Assembly (NCBI GenBank): GCA_002433485.1
Contig: DJIF01000100.1
Coordinates: 8,894-46,595, forward strand
From: Deltaproteobacteria bacterium UBA6601
GTDB taxonomy: Bacteria > Myxococcota_A > UBA796 > UBA9615
DNA length: 37,702 bases
Direction of reading: 5' to 3'
The position numbers were made by a program, and so were the translations under genes. This document shows positions 1-6,875 of this stretch, piece by piece. Under the pieces are notes generated by a model, which was given only the letters and a program-made list of their open reading frames with translations, was not told where the DNA came from and searched no databases. Positions within the stretch are counted from its first letter, which is position 1, and each line of letters begins with the position of its first letter.

Positions 1-190
1 CCCCGAGCCGATAGGCGCGGGGTGAGTCGGCGGCCTTGTCCATGCGATGGCCAATCCACATCACAAACAGCACTGAGATCAGACCGAAACTGAGGATCAG
101 GGGCTCAGTGTGCCCTGACCACAGGAGCCAGATGGCTGAGAGCATCAAGAATGTCGTAACAAAGCGGATGACGGTTACCTCATACTGCAA
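1..190 (-). CDS. Putative Na+/H+ antiporter subunit E (MnhE-like), truncated by window edge
   Basis: This frame runs off the left edge of the window, so only about 63 N-terminal residues are visible. It encodes two hydrophobic segments separated by SGHTEPL and followed by VLFVMWIGHRMDKA. From memory this matches the N-terminal half of MnhE/MrpE proteins, which often read SGH..PL..GL..SVL.V.WL.RRMD. MnhE is a small membrane subunit of multisubunit cation/proton antiporters. The start is uncertain. There is no in-frame ATG near the expected N-terminus, and I chose the TTG at 190-188. The frame stays open upstream to a TAG at 256-254. The gene follows apaG on the same strand. The mnhF and mnhG neighbours expected for this family would lie outside the window, so the call rests on a short match. 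Confidence 0.5.
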   Translation of the reverse strand, partial: MQYEVTVIRFVTTFLMLSAIWLLWSGHTEPLILSFGLISVLFVMWIGHRMDKAADSPRAYRLG

Positions 191-285
191 GCCGCAGCGG
201 CTGCAGCGCAGAGTTTGCCAACGTGACCGAGGAAGGGCAACCGGTGGGCGCTGCTACCGACGCGAGGCATGAGCTGGACTGCTTT

Positions 286-675
286 TCAGTGAAATGACAT
301 GGGCTCGCTGAGGGAGAAAGGTGCCACCTCTGCATCGAAGCGGTCACCGCTCTCAGCCACCATCTGGTAGGTCCCGTGCATGGTCCCTACCGGAGTCTCT
401 AGCGGGCAAAAGGAGCGGTATTCAAAGACTTCGCCCGGGTCGAGGCGGGGTTGAGCTCCGACCACTCCAGGCCCCTGCACTTCGCGGACCTCACCGTTGG
501 CGTCGGTGATTACCCAATGCCGAGACACCAGTTGCACCGGCTCCAGGCCTTCGTTGCTGATTCGGACCCTGTACGTGAACAGCCACTGACCCATAGCCGG
601 ATTGCTCCGATCTGCCAGGTAGTTACTTTCCACCTGTACCTTTACGCCGCGGGTAGTCGCTTCGGATTCTGACAT
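286..675 (-). CDS. apaG: ApaG (DUF525) protein
   Basis: The 129-residue product matches ApaG/DUF525 in length and motifs. It has an N-terminal VKVQVESNYL strand, a central FTYRVRISNEG stretch, RHWVITDANG, a VVGAQPRLDPGE glycine/proline turn and GTMHGTYQM near the C-terminus. ApaG is a small immunoglobulin-like beta-sandwich. In enterobacteria it is encoded beside apaH, but its molecular role is poorly defined, and no apaH is visible here. The ATG at 675 has a purine-rich AAGGAA about 10 bases upstream. The gene lies 36 bp downstream of a zinc-ribbon membrane protein and is probably part of the distal end of the arginine operon transcript. The family assignment is confident; any function in this operon is unknown. 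Confidence 0.93.
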   Translation of the reverse strand: MSESEATTRGVKVQVESNYLADRSNPAMGQWLFTYRVRISNEGLEPVQLVSRHWVITDANGEVREVQGPGVVGAQPRLDPGEVFEYRSFCPLETPVGTMHGTYQMVAESGDRFDAEVAPFSLSEPMSFH

Positions 676-711
676 GGAGGGATTCCTTTCGATTTGAGCG
701 CGCCTCTTTAT

Positions 712-1053
712 TTAGCCTGAGCTGAGCTCGAGGAGCATCTTGAGGTAGCGCTGGAAGGTCATCACTATCAGCACCACGATTCCGCCGACGAGGGCCAGAT
801 TGAGGGTCGTGATGGTTGCTTTCTGAGAACGGCTGAAGTGCCGACTGCGCCATAATAGGGGGAGGGCTAGCGGCCCTACTCCAAGGAACAACAGGGCCAA
901 AATGACCGCCGGCCTTTCGACGATGGGGCCTTTGCCGCCACGCCTGGTCCCACAGTTTCGGCAGAATCGGTCCAGGCTTTGGAGGTCCTGCGCGCAGCTG
1001 GCACAGGTCGTGACCAGCTCCGTCCCGCCGGTGGGCAGTGTAGCGGGACCCAT
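712..1053 (-). CDS. Zinc-ribbon, two-pass membrane protein of unknown function
   Basis: This 113-residue protein begins with a double-CxxC zinc ribbon, CASC at residues 17-20 and CRNC at 31-34, which probably binds one Zn2+. Two hydrophobic segments follow, at about residues 48-67 and 81-103, separated by a basic loop (RSRHFSRSQK). The ATG at 1053 was chosen because GGAG lies just upstream, and because longer versions would run back through the end of argB. It starts 13 bp after the argB stop codon, so co-transcription with the arginine genes is likely. Proteins with an N-terminal zinc ribbon and one or two helices are common and mostly uncharacterised. I see no specific link to arginine metabolism. 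Confidence 0.75.
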   Translation of the reverse strand: MGPATLPTGGTELVTTCASCAQDLQSLDRFCRNCGTRRGGKGPIVERPAVILALLFLGVGPLALPLLWRSRHFSRSQKATITTLNLALVGGIVVLIVMTFQRYLKMLLELSSG

Positions 1054-1066
1054 TGGGAGGCTCCGC

Positions 1067-1948
1067 TTAGGTACCGTCTGGGAGGAGCAAAGAACCACAG
1101 CCCTCCCGGGTGAACAGCTCGCGAAGCAGGGTGAAGGGCGCTCGACCAGAGATAATGTGTACTCGTGGCACACCGCCCTGTAAGGCTCTTAGCCCTTCCT
1201 GAAGTTTGGCGCGCATGCCGCCGCTTGCGATGCCACTGTCGAGCATGTCCTGGAGTTCGCCCGCGCGGAGTTCGGATATGGGTCCCGCTGCTCCAGGATG
1301 TGGCATGACGCCGGCCACCCCGGTTAGTAGCACCAGCTTGATAGCACCGCTGGCGATGGCCAATTGGGAGGCCACGCTGTCGGCGTTGACATTGACGAGG
1401 TTCCCGTCTTCAAGTTGGCCGAGGCTCGGCAGGACTGGTACTTGCCATGGTTGACCCGGTTCCGGCTCCAGCAGTCGGGTGTTGACACTCTGTACATCGC
1501 CGACCTCGCCCCAATCGATGGTGTCGCCGTGTGCGTCGATGGTAGGCGCTCTGCGGTTGCAGGCGATGGCGGCGCTCAGCCCATTGCCGAAGCCCAGAGA
1601 AGGAAGGTCCGCTGCATCGAGTCCGGCTCGGATCCGTCCATTGAGTTGCTCGCCGACCACCTCAATGAGGGTATGCAGGACGGCCTTGGAGGTGATCCGG
1701 CGGCCCCCTCTCTTCTCAAAGTCGATGCCCCGCTCCTGGCAGGCGCGATCCACCTGCACCCCGCCGCCGTGAACCAGCAGCGGCTGCAGTCCCAGCCGAT
1801 ATAGGACTTCGATCTGGGGAATGAGGCGCGCCAGCACCGCATCGGAATCGAGCAACTCGCCGCCCAGCTTGATGACCACGCGCTGGTCTCGGAAGCGCTC
1901 GGCATAAGCGGCAGCTTCCATTAGAGATGGGCCGGGGTCGATGCTCAT
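1067..1948 (-). CDS. argB: Acetylglutamate kinase (N-acylglutamate kinase)
   Basis: The 293-residue product is an amino-acid kinase of the ArgB family, which phosphorylates the gamma-carboxyl of N-acylglutamate. Visible motifs are VVIKLGGELLD at the N-terminus (phosphate binding), LLVHGGGVQVD, a GEVGDVQSVNT segment, the NVNADSVASQLA stretch and LVLLTGVAGV. The usual P after HGGG is V here. The ATG at 1948 was chosen over an earlier in-frame start at 2143 because it forms an ATGA overlap with the upstream gene and places the kinase motif about 25 residues from the N-terminus. There is no GNAT acetyltransferase domain, unlike the fused synthase-kinase of Xanthomonadaceae. The acyl group it handles could be acetyl or another, depending on the pathway variant described in the findings. 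Confidence 0.93.
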   Translation of the reverse strand: MSIDPGPSLMEAAAYAERFRDQRVVIKLGGELLDSDAVLARLIPQIEVLYRLGLQPLLVHGGGVQVDRACQERGIDFEKRGGRRITSKAVLHTLIEVVGEQLNGRIRAGLDAADLPSLGFGNGLSAAIACNRRAPTIDAHGDTIDWGEVGDVQSVNTRLLEPEPGQPWQVPVLPSLGQLEDGNLVNVNADSVASQLAIASGAIKLVLLTGVAGVMPHPGAAGPISELRAGELQDMLDSGIASGGMRAKLQEGLRALQGGVPRVHIISGRAPFTLLRELFTREGCGSLLLPDGT

Positions 1949-2940
1949 GAAAGGCCTCCGTGGCGCCTGGCCAGCAGCTCGATCAGGGCCGCCTGCGCCC
2001 AGAGCCGATTTTCGGCTTGATCGCTGACGATGGAACGCTCGCTGTCGAGCACGTCGCCGGCAATGACCACGCCGCGCCGAACAGGCAGGCAGTGCATGAC
2101 CTTTGCCCGTGGCGAATCTGAGAGGCTGGCCTGATCGAGACACCAGTGCCGCAGCTCAGCTGGGGTGTCGTTGGCAGCTTCGAGGGGGCCCCAGCTCTTT
2201 ACGTAGACCAACTGCCGCCCGCGCAGAGCCGGTTCGCGTTGGTGGTGAATGTGGAGGTCTCCTCCACCGCTGCGGGCTGCCAGTCGCGCTCGGGTGACAA
2301 TTTCGGGGTCCAACTCAAAGCCTGGCGGGTGGGCCAATGCAATGTCGCAGCCCGCCAGCGCTGCCTGGCTTAGAAAGCTGTGCGGTACAGCCGCCGGAAG
2401 TGCCCGTGGATGCCAGCTCCAGCAGAGGGCCACCGGTAGCCCGGACAGGTGTTTGCCGAAGTGCTGGCGAAGGGTGAGCAGATCAGCCAGGCCCTGACAG
2501 GGATGGTGGACTGCTCCCTCGAGACTGACCACTGGCACCCCGGAATACTCTGCGAAGCTGCTGAGAACCGGCTCTTGGCGTTGTTCATGCCACGGGCCCT
2601 CGCGGCGGAAGCTGCGGACTCCCAGAATGTGAAAGTAGCGGCCGAGGACTCGTGCCGCTTCCACCACATTTTCTACCGCGGTGCCGTCCATCACCGCCTT
2701 GGGGTCGAGTTCCAGCCCCCAGGTGTCCAGGGAGGTGTTGAGGGTCTGGCACTGTCCGCCGAGCAGCGCTACCGCCTGCTCAAAGCTGACCCGGGTCCTT
2801 AGACTGGGGTTGAAGTACAGGGCTCCGACTCGCAGCTGACTGGGCTGGGGCGCTGTGTTTGTGGCCTTGAACCATGCGGCCCGCTCCATGACCAGCTCAC
2901 GGTCATCGGCGCTGAGGTCCTCGGGGCTAAACACATTCAT
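1945..2940 (-). CDS. N-acylornithine carbamoyltransferase (AOTCase/SOTCase type)
   Basis: This 331-residue transcarbamylase carries the carbamoyl-phosphate motif as NPSLRTR (residues 44-50). That form marks the N-acetyl- or N-succinyl-ornithine branch rather than the STRTR of ordinary ornithine transcarbamylase. HPCQ follows at 146-149, then SWHPRALPAAVPHSF and HCLPVRR near the C-terminus. It would carbamoylate N-acyl-ornithine to N-acyl-citrulline. From memory, residue Glu92 of Xanthomonas AOTCase and Pro90 of Bacteroides SOTCase select the acyl group. By my alignment the matching residue here is Val89, in GTAVENV. Other stretches resemble SOTCase more than AOTCase. The gene overlaps argD upstream and argB downstream by 4 bp each. 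The family call is firm; substrate identity is open. Confidence 0.88.
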   Translation of the reverse strand: MNVFSPEDLSADDRELVMERAAWFKATNTAPQPSQLRVGALYFNPSLRTRVSFEQAVALLGGQCQTLNTSLDTWGLELDPKAVMDGTAVENVVEAARVLGRYFHILGVRSFRREGPWHEQRQEPVLSSFAEYSGVPVVSLEGAVHHPCQGLADLLTLRQHFGKHLSGLPVALCWSWHPRALPAAVPHSFLSQAALAGCDIALAHPPGFELDPEIVTRARLAARSGGGDLHIHHQREPALRGRQLVYVKSWGPLEAANDTPAELRHWCLDQASLSDSPRAKVMHCLPVRRGVVIAGDVLDSERSIVSDQAENRLWAQAALIELLARRHGGLS

Positions 2941-4076
2941 GACGGCTCTCCCAGCGCGTCAATGATGGCAGAGATGCCAAGCTCAAGTTCTTCTTCGCTC
3001 AGCACATATGGTGGCAGCAGGCGCACCGTATTGGGCTGCCCTGAGCTACCGACGACCACCGATCGGCTCAGCAGTCGCTGGCGCAACTCGCTGGCAGGTA
3101 GCGGGGTCTCCAGTCCGATGAGCGCGCCTGCGCCGCGCACGCTCACACCAGGCAGCGGTGACAGGGCGCCGTGGATGCGCTGGAAGGTGCAGCGGTTGCG
3201 TTCTATCAGCTGCTCGCGCTGAATGATGTTGCTGACCGCGCAGATCATCGCGCAGGCCATGGGCCCGCCACCAAAGGTAGTCCCGAGCTCGCCGTGTCCG
3301 ATCCATCGAGCAAGCTCCGGATTGCCGAGCACCGCCCCTACTGGGAAGCCACCGCCGAGACCTTTGGCGAGGGTCACCAGATCAGGTTCCACTCCGAACA
3401 GTTGATGGGCGAACCAGCGTCCGCAGCGACCGACTCCGCCCTGAACCTCATCAAAGATCAGCAGCGCGCCCACCTCGCGACAGCGGGCAGCAAGTGCCGG
3501 GTACCAGCCCTCAGGGGGCATCAGCACCCCGGCTATGGAGGGGATGGACTCGCAGATGACTGCTGCGACGCTGTCATCGATCCGCTCAAGGTCTGCGCGG
3601 TTACCGAAGCGGATGCCTCGTCGCCAGTTCGGTGGAGTCTCGACCGAGAGACGTTTGCGATACCCTTCGATTCCGGTCACTGCGAGGCTACCCAGGCTGC
3701 GGCCGTGGAAGGAGCAGTCGAAGCTGACCACGCAGGTTCGTGAGGTGAAGCGGCGGGCCAGGTGTAGAGCTGCTTCGTTGGCTTCCGTTCCGCTGTTGAC
3801 GAAGTGGGCCCAGCTTAGATGCTGGCTGTCAGCCAGCGCAGCGCTCGCTGCACGTTCCTGGATCGGCATGTGAACCGAGTTGGAGTAAAAGTCGACGGTG
3901 TCATGCGCGGCGATGAGCGCGCCGTGCAGTTCCGGGTGGGCGTGGCCCAGTGGCGAGACGGCGTGCCCACCGTAGAGGTCGAGAAGGGAGCGCCCCGCGT
4001 CGGTCTTCAGCCAGCAACCCCGCGCCGAGACCAGCTTTAGCGGTAGGCGGGGGTATACATCTAGTAGGGAACTCAC
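2937..4076 (-). CDS. argD: N-acylornithine aminotransferase
   Basis: The 379-residue product is a class III PLP aminotransferase of the ArgD type, interconverting N-acylglutamate semialdehyde and N-acylornithine. Key features are LLDLYGGHAV near residue 35, NSGTEANEAALHLA (residues 94-107), SFHGRSLGSLAVTG, IFDEVQGGVGRCG around 207-219, and the PLP lysine in LAKGLGGGFPVGAV (Lys238). The TTFGGGPMACA segment follows. The start is GTG at 4076, which overlaps the argC stop as GTGA and is therefore translationally coupled. YGGHAVSPLGHAHP and the DVYPRLPLKLV opening recall the ArgD proteins of Bacteroidetes that work on succinylated intermediates, but I have not aligned them. Confidence 0.93.
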   Translation of the reverse strand: MSSLLDVYPRLPLKLVSARGCWLKTDAGRSLLDLYGGHAVSPLGHAHPELHGALIAAHDTVDFYSNSVHMPIQERAASAALADSQHLSWAHFVNSGTEANEAALHLARRFTSRTCVVSFDCSFHGRSLGSLAVTGIEGYRKRLSVETPPNWRRGIRFGNRADLERIDDSVAAVICESIPSIAGVLMPPEGWYPALAARCREVGALLIFDEVQGGVGRCGRWFAHQLFGVEPDLVTLAKGLGGGFPVGAVLGNPELARWIGHGELGTTFGGGPMACAMICAVSNIIQREQLIERNRCTFQRIHGALSPLPGVSVRGAGALIGLETPLPASELRQRLLSRSVVVGSSGQPNTVRLLPPYVLSEEELELGISAIIDALGEPS

Positions 4077-5095
4077 GGCCAGCTCCCCAGTCGGGGCAGG
4101 CCAGTGTCTTCGCCGAAGCCATACAGCAGGTTCATGTTTTGTACCGCCTGCCCCGAGCCGCCCTTTAAAAGGTTGTCGATGGCGCAGAACACCAGCGCCT
4201 GATGGGGGTCACCGCCGTAGCCCAACAGCGCGCGGTTCGAACCGATCACTGCGCCCAGCGGGATCTCGCCCTGCTGGACATCGACAAAGGTGCTGTTGTC
4301 GTAGGCCGCGTGAAGTAGCTCGCCAGGTTCGGCGCGGAGCTCGTCGCGGCGACAGCACAGGGTGATGTGGATGCCGCGCACCAGAGCACTGCTGTGGGGG
4401 ATGAAGGCAATATGGGGGACCTGACCCCGTTCTGCCAGGAGCTGACGAACCTCACCGAGGTGCTGGTGACGCAGGCTCTTGTAGGCGGTGAAGCTGGTAC
4501 GTCGATAGCTGTGATGAACGCGGTCTGAAGCGATAGCGCCGCTACCGCTTGAGCCGGTGACCCCAAAGATCTGGACCTGAGCGCCGCTGGTCAAGCTAGC
4601 GGCCAGCGGAGTCAGGGCCAGGGCCAGGGCCGTTGCGAAGCAGCCTGGATTGGCGATCAGGTGACAGCCGGAGGGAGCTCCCCCGGTCAGCTCTGGTAGA
4701 CCATAATGGGCCTGCGCCCGCAGCGCACCTGCCGCTGGCTCGCCGCCGTAGTAGCGCCGCACATCGTCATCGTCGCGGAGGCGAAAGTCCGAGCCCAGGT
4801 CGATGACCTTCAGGCCGCGGGCGATGAGGGCCTGAGCTGGCTCACCGCTGGCGCCGTGGGGCAGGGCCAGGAAGATCAGCTCGCAGCTGCGGGCGAGCTC
4901 ATCGGCGTCGAAAGAGCGTAGGACCAGGTCGCCCGCTCCGCGTAAAGCAGGTCGGGTCTGGTGTAGCAGTTGACCGGACAAGCGCGAGCTGCAGACCGCG
5001 CTCAGCTCGACTTCAGGATGTTGGGCGAGCAGGCGAACCAGCTCTCCTCCAAGCACGCCGGTCGCTCCCACTACCCCTACCTTGAGGCGGCTCAT
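4073..5095 (-). CDS. argC: N-acyl-gamma-glutamyl-phosphate reductase
   Basis: The 340-residue enzyme reduces N-acylglutamyl phosphate to the semialdehyde with NADPH. It opens with a Rossmann motif, KVGVVGATGVLGGELVRLL, and carries the catalytic cysteine in ANPGCFAT (Cys152). The catalytic-loop histidine lies in SLRHQHLGEV near residue 210. The loop GVTGSSGSG and the HQHLGEV form differ from the GVSGAGR...HRHTPEI of typical ArgC. As I recall them, they match the Bacteroidetes-type ArgC that accompanies N-succinylornithine transcarbamylase. The ATG at 5095 overlaps the upstream P-loop gene as ATGA, and an earlier in-frame start at 5137 would add a basic leader and was rejected. It is the second gene of the operon. 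Confidence 0.93.
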   Translation of the reverse strand: MSRLKVGVVGATGVLGGELVRLLAQHPEVELSAVCSSRLSGQLLHQTRPALRGAGDLVLRSFDADELARSCELIFLALPHGASGEPAQALIARGLKVIDLGSDFRLRDDDDVRRYYGGEPAAGALRAQAHYGLPELTGGAPSGCHLIANPGCFATALALALTPLAASLTSGAQVQIFGVTGSSGSGAIASDRVHHSYRRTSFTAYKSLRHQHLGEVRQLLAERGQVPHIAFIPHSSALVRGIHITLCCRRDELRAEPGELLHAAYDNSTFVDVQQGEIPLGAVIGSNRALLGYGGDPHQALVFCAIDNLLKGGSGQAVQNMNLLYGFGEDTGLPRLGSWP

Positions 5096-6141
5096 GAGGA
5101 CGGCCCTTCGAGCATTCCTGCGGTTGCGAGCACACATACTCGCTTGGCTTCGAGCAGTACGTTTGCTGAGTCCAGACCAAGTCGGCCCAGGGCCTTGGGA
5201 CCCACTGAGCTATCGGTGGCGGGGCCGACCACTACCCGCACCTTGAGGCCTGCCTGCTGTAGCTGTTCTGCAGCGGCGATGGCTCCCACTGTATCGTTGG
5301 CTGCCAGTACTACGCCGGTGATGGCATCGCGGAGTGTCTCGTCGGCCAGCACCGAGTCGACTCCGTACTCGCCCAGCAGCCCGTCGCCCATCTCCAGGAC
5401 GATGAGGTCGGGCTTCTCTTCGGCCAGGTGGGACAGCAGGGTCCGCGCTACCTGGGGAATGTCGTCTCTATAGCAGGTGGAAGCGATTCCGCAGTCGAGA
5501 AAGCTGAGGGTCTGCTCCGCACCGTTGTCAGCGAACATCAGCAGGTCCCCGATGCTCGCGACTCCGGTGACCTTGCCCGCGTGAACCACCCGCCCCATGC
5601 CGCGCAGATATCGCGTGATTACCGCGGCTGCCGTGGTCTTGCCAGCATGCATGCAGGTACCCACAATGAGGAGCACCGGCGGTAGTGCGGCGGGCAGTTC
5701 GCTGCGCACTTCCAGCCCGTAATCCGACAGCAGCAGTGGCTTGCCCTGCCGCACCGGGGTCCCCAGGACTTCGACGTCGATGGGTGCTCCGAGTCCGGCG
5801 TGGCTGCCTTCAGCAAGACCGATCACTCCGCCCTGGTTGAGGAGCTGCAGGCGGTCACCTGGGCGAAGCTCGCTTGGAGGTCGTCCGCAGAAGCCTCTTA
5901 GAGCAGCTCGGCTGCCGAGCACTCCGATGATGATGTCGCCAGGGACCAGGCGAGCTTTCCGTCCACTACCGAGTTCCAGGTGACCGTAGTCTTTGCGGGC
6001 GGTCAGAACCCTGGCCGCGATAGCGGCCCCTTCTTGGGCCAGCGTCTCCTGGCTGATGGTCACATAGGGACCCAGCTCAAAGGGCTGGCACACGCAGCCA
6101 ACCTTGTGGGGGCGGATCCTCAAGTCGTGGCGGGTCTGCAA
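5092..6141 (-). CDS. P-loop protein of unassigned function heading the arginine operon; candidate N-acyltransferase
   Basis: The 349-residue protein appears to have two parts. Residues 1-150 look beta-rich and glycine-rich (ARLVPGDIIIGVLGSR, ELRPGDRLQLLNQGG). Residues 155-345 form a P-loop domain with a Walker A motif, GTCMHAGKTT (161-170), an AGKVTGVASIGDL segment near 188-200, and a Walker B-like stretch, DLIVLEMGDG (245-254). The domain resembles dethiobiotin-synthetase-like P-loop proteins and, more loosely, DUF1611. One DUF1611 member, DgcN, has been reported to N-acetylate D-glutamate. The start is TTG at 6141 with AGGA about 10 bases upstream, and no ATG fits. The gene is first in the operon and overlaps argC by 4 bp. 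The position suggests an arginine step, and the operon lacks an N-acylglutamate synthase. The acyltransferase role is inference. Confidence 0.75.
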   Translation of the reverse strand: MQTRHDLRIRPHKVGCVCQPFELGPYVTISQETLAQEGAAIAARVLTARKDYGHLELGSGRKARLVPGDIIIGVLGSRAALRGFCGRPPSELRPGDRLQLLNQGGVIGLAEGSHAGLGAPIDVEVLGTPVRQGKPLLLSDYGLEVRSELPAALPPVLLIVGTCMHAGKTTAAAVITRYLRGMGRVVHAGKVTGVASIGDLLMFADNGAEQTLSFLDCGIASTCYRDDIPQVARTLLSHLAEEKPDLIVLEMGDGLLGEYGVDSVLADETLRDAITGVVLAANDTVGAIAAAEQLQQAGLKVRVVVGPATDSSVGPKALGRLGLDSANVLLEAKRVCVLATAGMLEGPSS

Positions 6142-6211
6142 AGGAGCTGTCCTGGTTGAGGGCCGATGCGTTCGGTGCCTGAGAGTGGGTGGGTATTAAA
6201 CGGCGCGGCGG

Positions 6212-6239
6212 AGTGTATCATCGTTGCCCTTGAGGTCGA
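6212..6239 (-). promoter_or_regulatory. Candidate promoter of the arginine operon
   Basis: Read on the minus strand, TCGACC (6239-6234) and TACACT (6217-6212) are separated by 16 bp. TG one base before the -10 element makes it an extended -10. Transcription would begin near 6205, giving a leader of about 64 nt before the TTG at 6141. On the opposite strand TATCAT (6216-6221) could serve as the -10 of the divergent isomerase gene, so the two promoters may overlap. I found no convincing ArgR-type palindrome in this gap. Confidence 0.3.
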
Positions 6240-6260
6240 TCTTTCCTGCTGGAGCCGGCA

Positions 6261-6875
6261 ATGATGCGTTTGGAGTTTTTCTACGACTTCACCTGTCCTT
6301 ACGCCTACCTTGCATCGACTCAGGTGGAGGCCGTCGCGGATCAGGCTGGCGCTGATCTGTGCTGGCGGCCAATGTTTTTGGGTGGGGTCTTCCGAGCGCT
6401 ATACGGTGAGGCGGCGATCCCTAGCCCTCCTGCGGTCAAGGCGGCTCGAACCCAGCGGGATCTGCGGCGTTGGGCCTTACACTGGGGGATCGACTGCAGC
6501 TATCCGTCGGGTCACCCGTTCAATTCTGCGGCCGCGCTTCGCTGTGTATTGGCGGCGCCAGAACAGGCCGCTGCCATCAGCCATCGGCTGTATCTCGCGT
6601 ACTGGCAAGAGCATCGGGATATTGGCGATCGGGCTGTGCTGGCCGAACTGCTTGCTGAGCTATCTCTGGATGCAGGTGGCCTGCTCGCTGCTGCTGACAG
6701 ACCAGAGCTCCGTCAGCAGCTCCAGGATCACACCCAGGAGGCCATTGAACGAGGGGTCTTTGGTGCGCCCACTTTTTTTATTGAACATCAGCACATGGTC
6801 TGGGGGCAGGATCGCCTGCTCTTCGTTGAGAAGATGCTTAACGGTTGGCGACCGGAAGGAGAGTCCAATGAGTGA
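6261..6875 (+). CDS. 2-hydroxychromene-2-carboxylate isomerase-like protein (Cys variant)
   Basis: This 204-residue protein has the DsbA-like/kappa-GST fold of 2-hydroxychromene-2-carboxylate isomerases, glutathione-dependent enzymes of naphthalene-type catabolism. The N-terminus FFYDFTCPYAYLAS corresponds to the family's FYFDFLSPFSYL. The usual catalytic Ser is replaced by Cys. Further motifs are LCWRPMFLGGVFRA, the HPFNSAAALR segment and the C-terminal GVFGAPTFF followed by WGQDRL. The ATG at 6261 has GGAG 8 bases upstream. A second ATG follows immediately and could also be used. The gene overlaps a paralogue by 8 bp. No ring-cleavage genes are nearby, so the real substrate is uncertain. 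A general glutathione-dependent isomerase or oxidoreductase role is equally possible. Confidence 0.85.
   Translation: MMRLEFFYDFTCPYAYLASTQVEAVADQAGADLCWRPMFLGGVFRALYGEAAIPSPPAVKAARTQRDLRRWALHWGIDCSYPSGHPFNSAAALRCVLAAPEQAAAISHRLYLAYWQEHRDIGDRAVLAELLAELSLDAGGLLAAADRPELRQQLQDHTQEAIERGVFGAPTFFIEHQHMVWGQDRLLFVEKMLNGWRPEGESNE

Noticed and set aside
194..256. CxxC (RCSRCG) in the open frame just upstream of the MnhE-like start, suggesting a zinc ribbon
   Set aside because: The only support is one CxxC with no second pair, and the frame there has no plausible start codon. The MnhE-like match begins downstream of it.
6142..6260. ArgR-type operator or a leader riboswitch upstream of the arginine operon
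   Set aside because: I found no near-palindromic ArgR-like box and no riboswitch core motif. Only a moderate promoter match is present.
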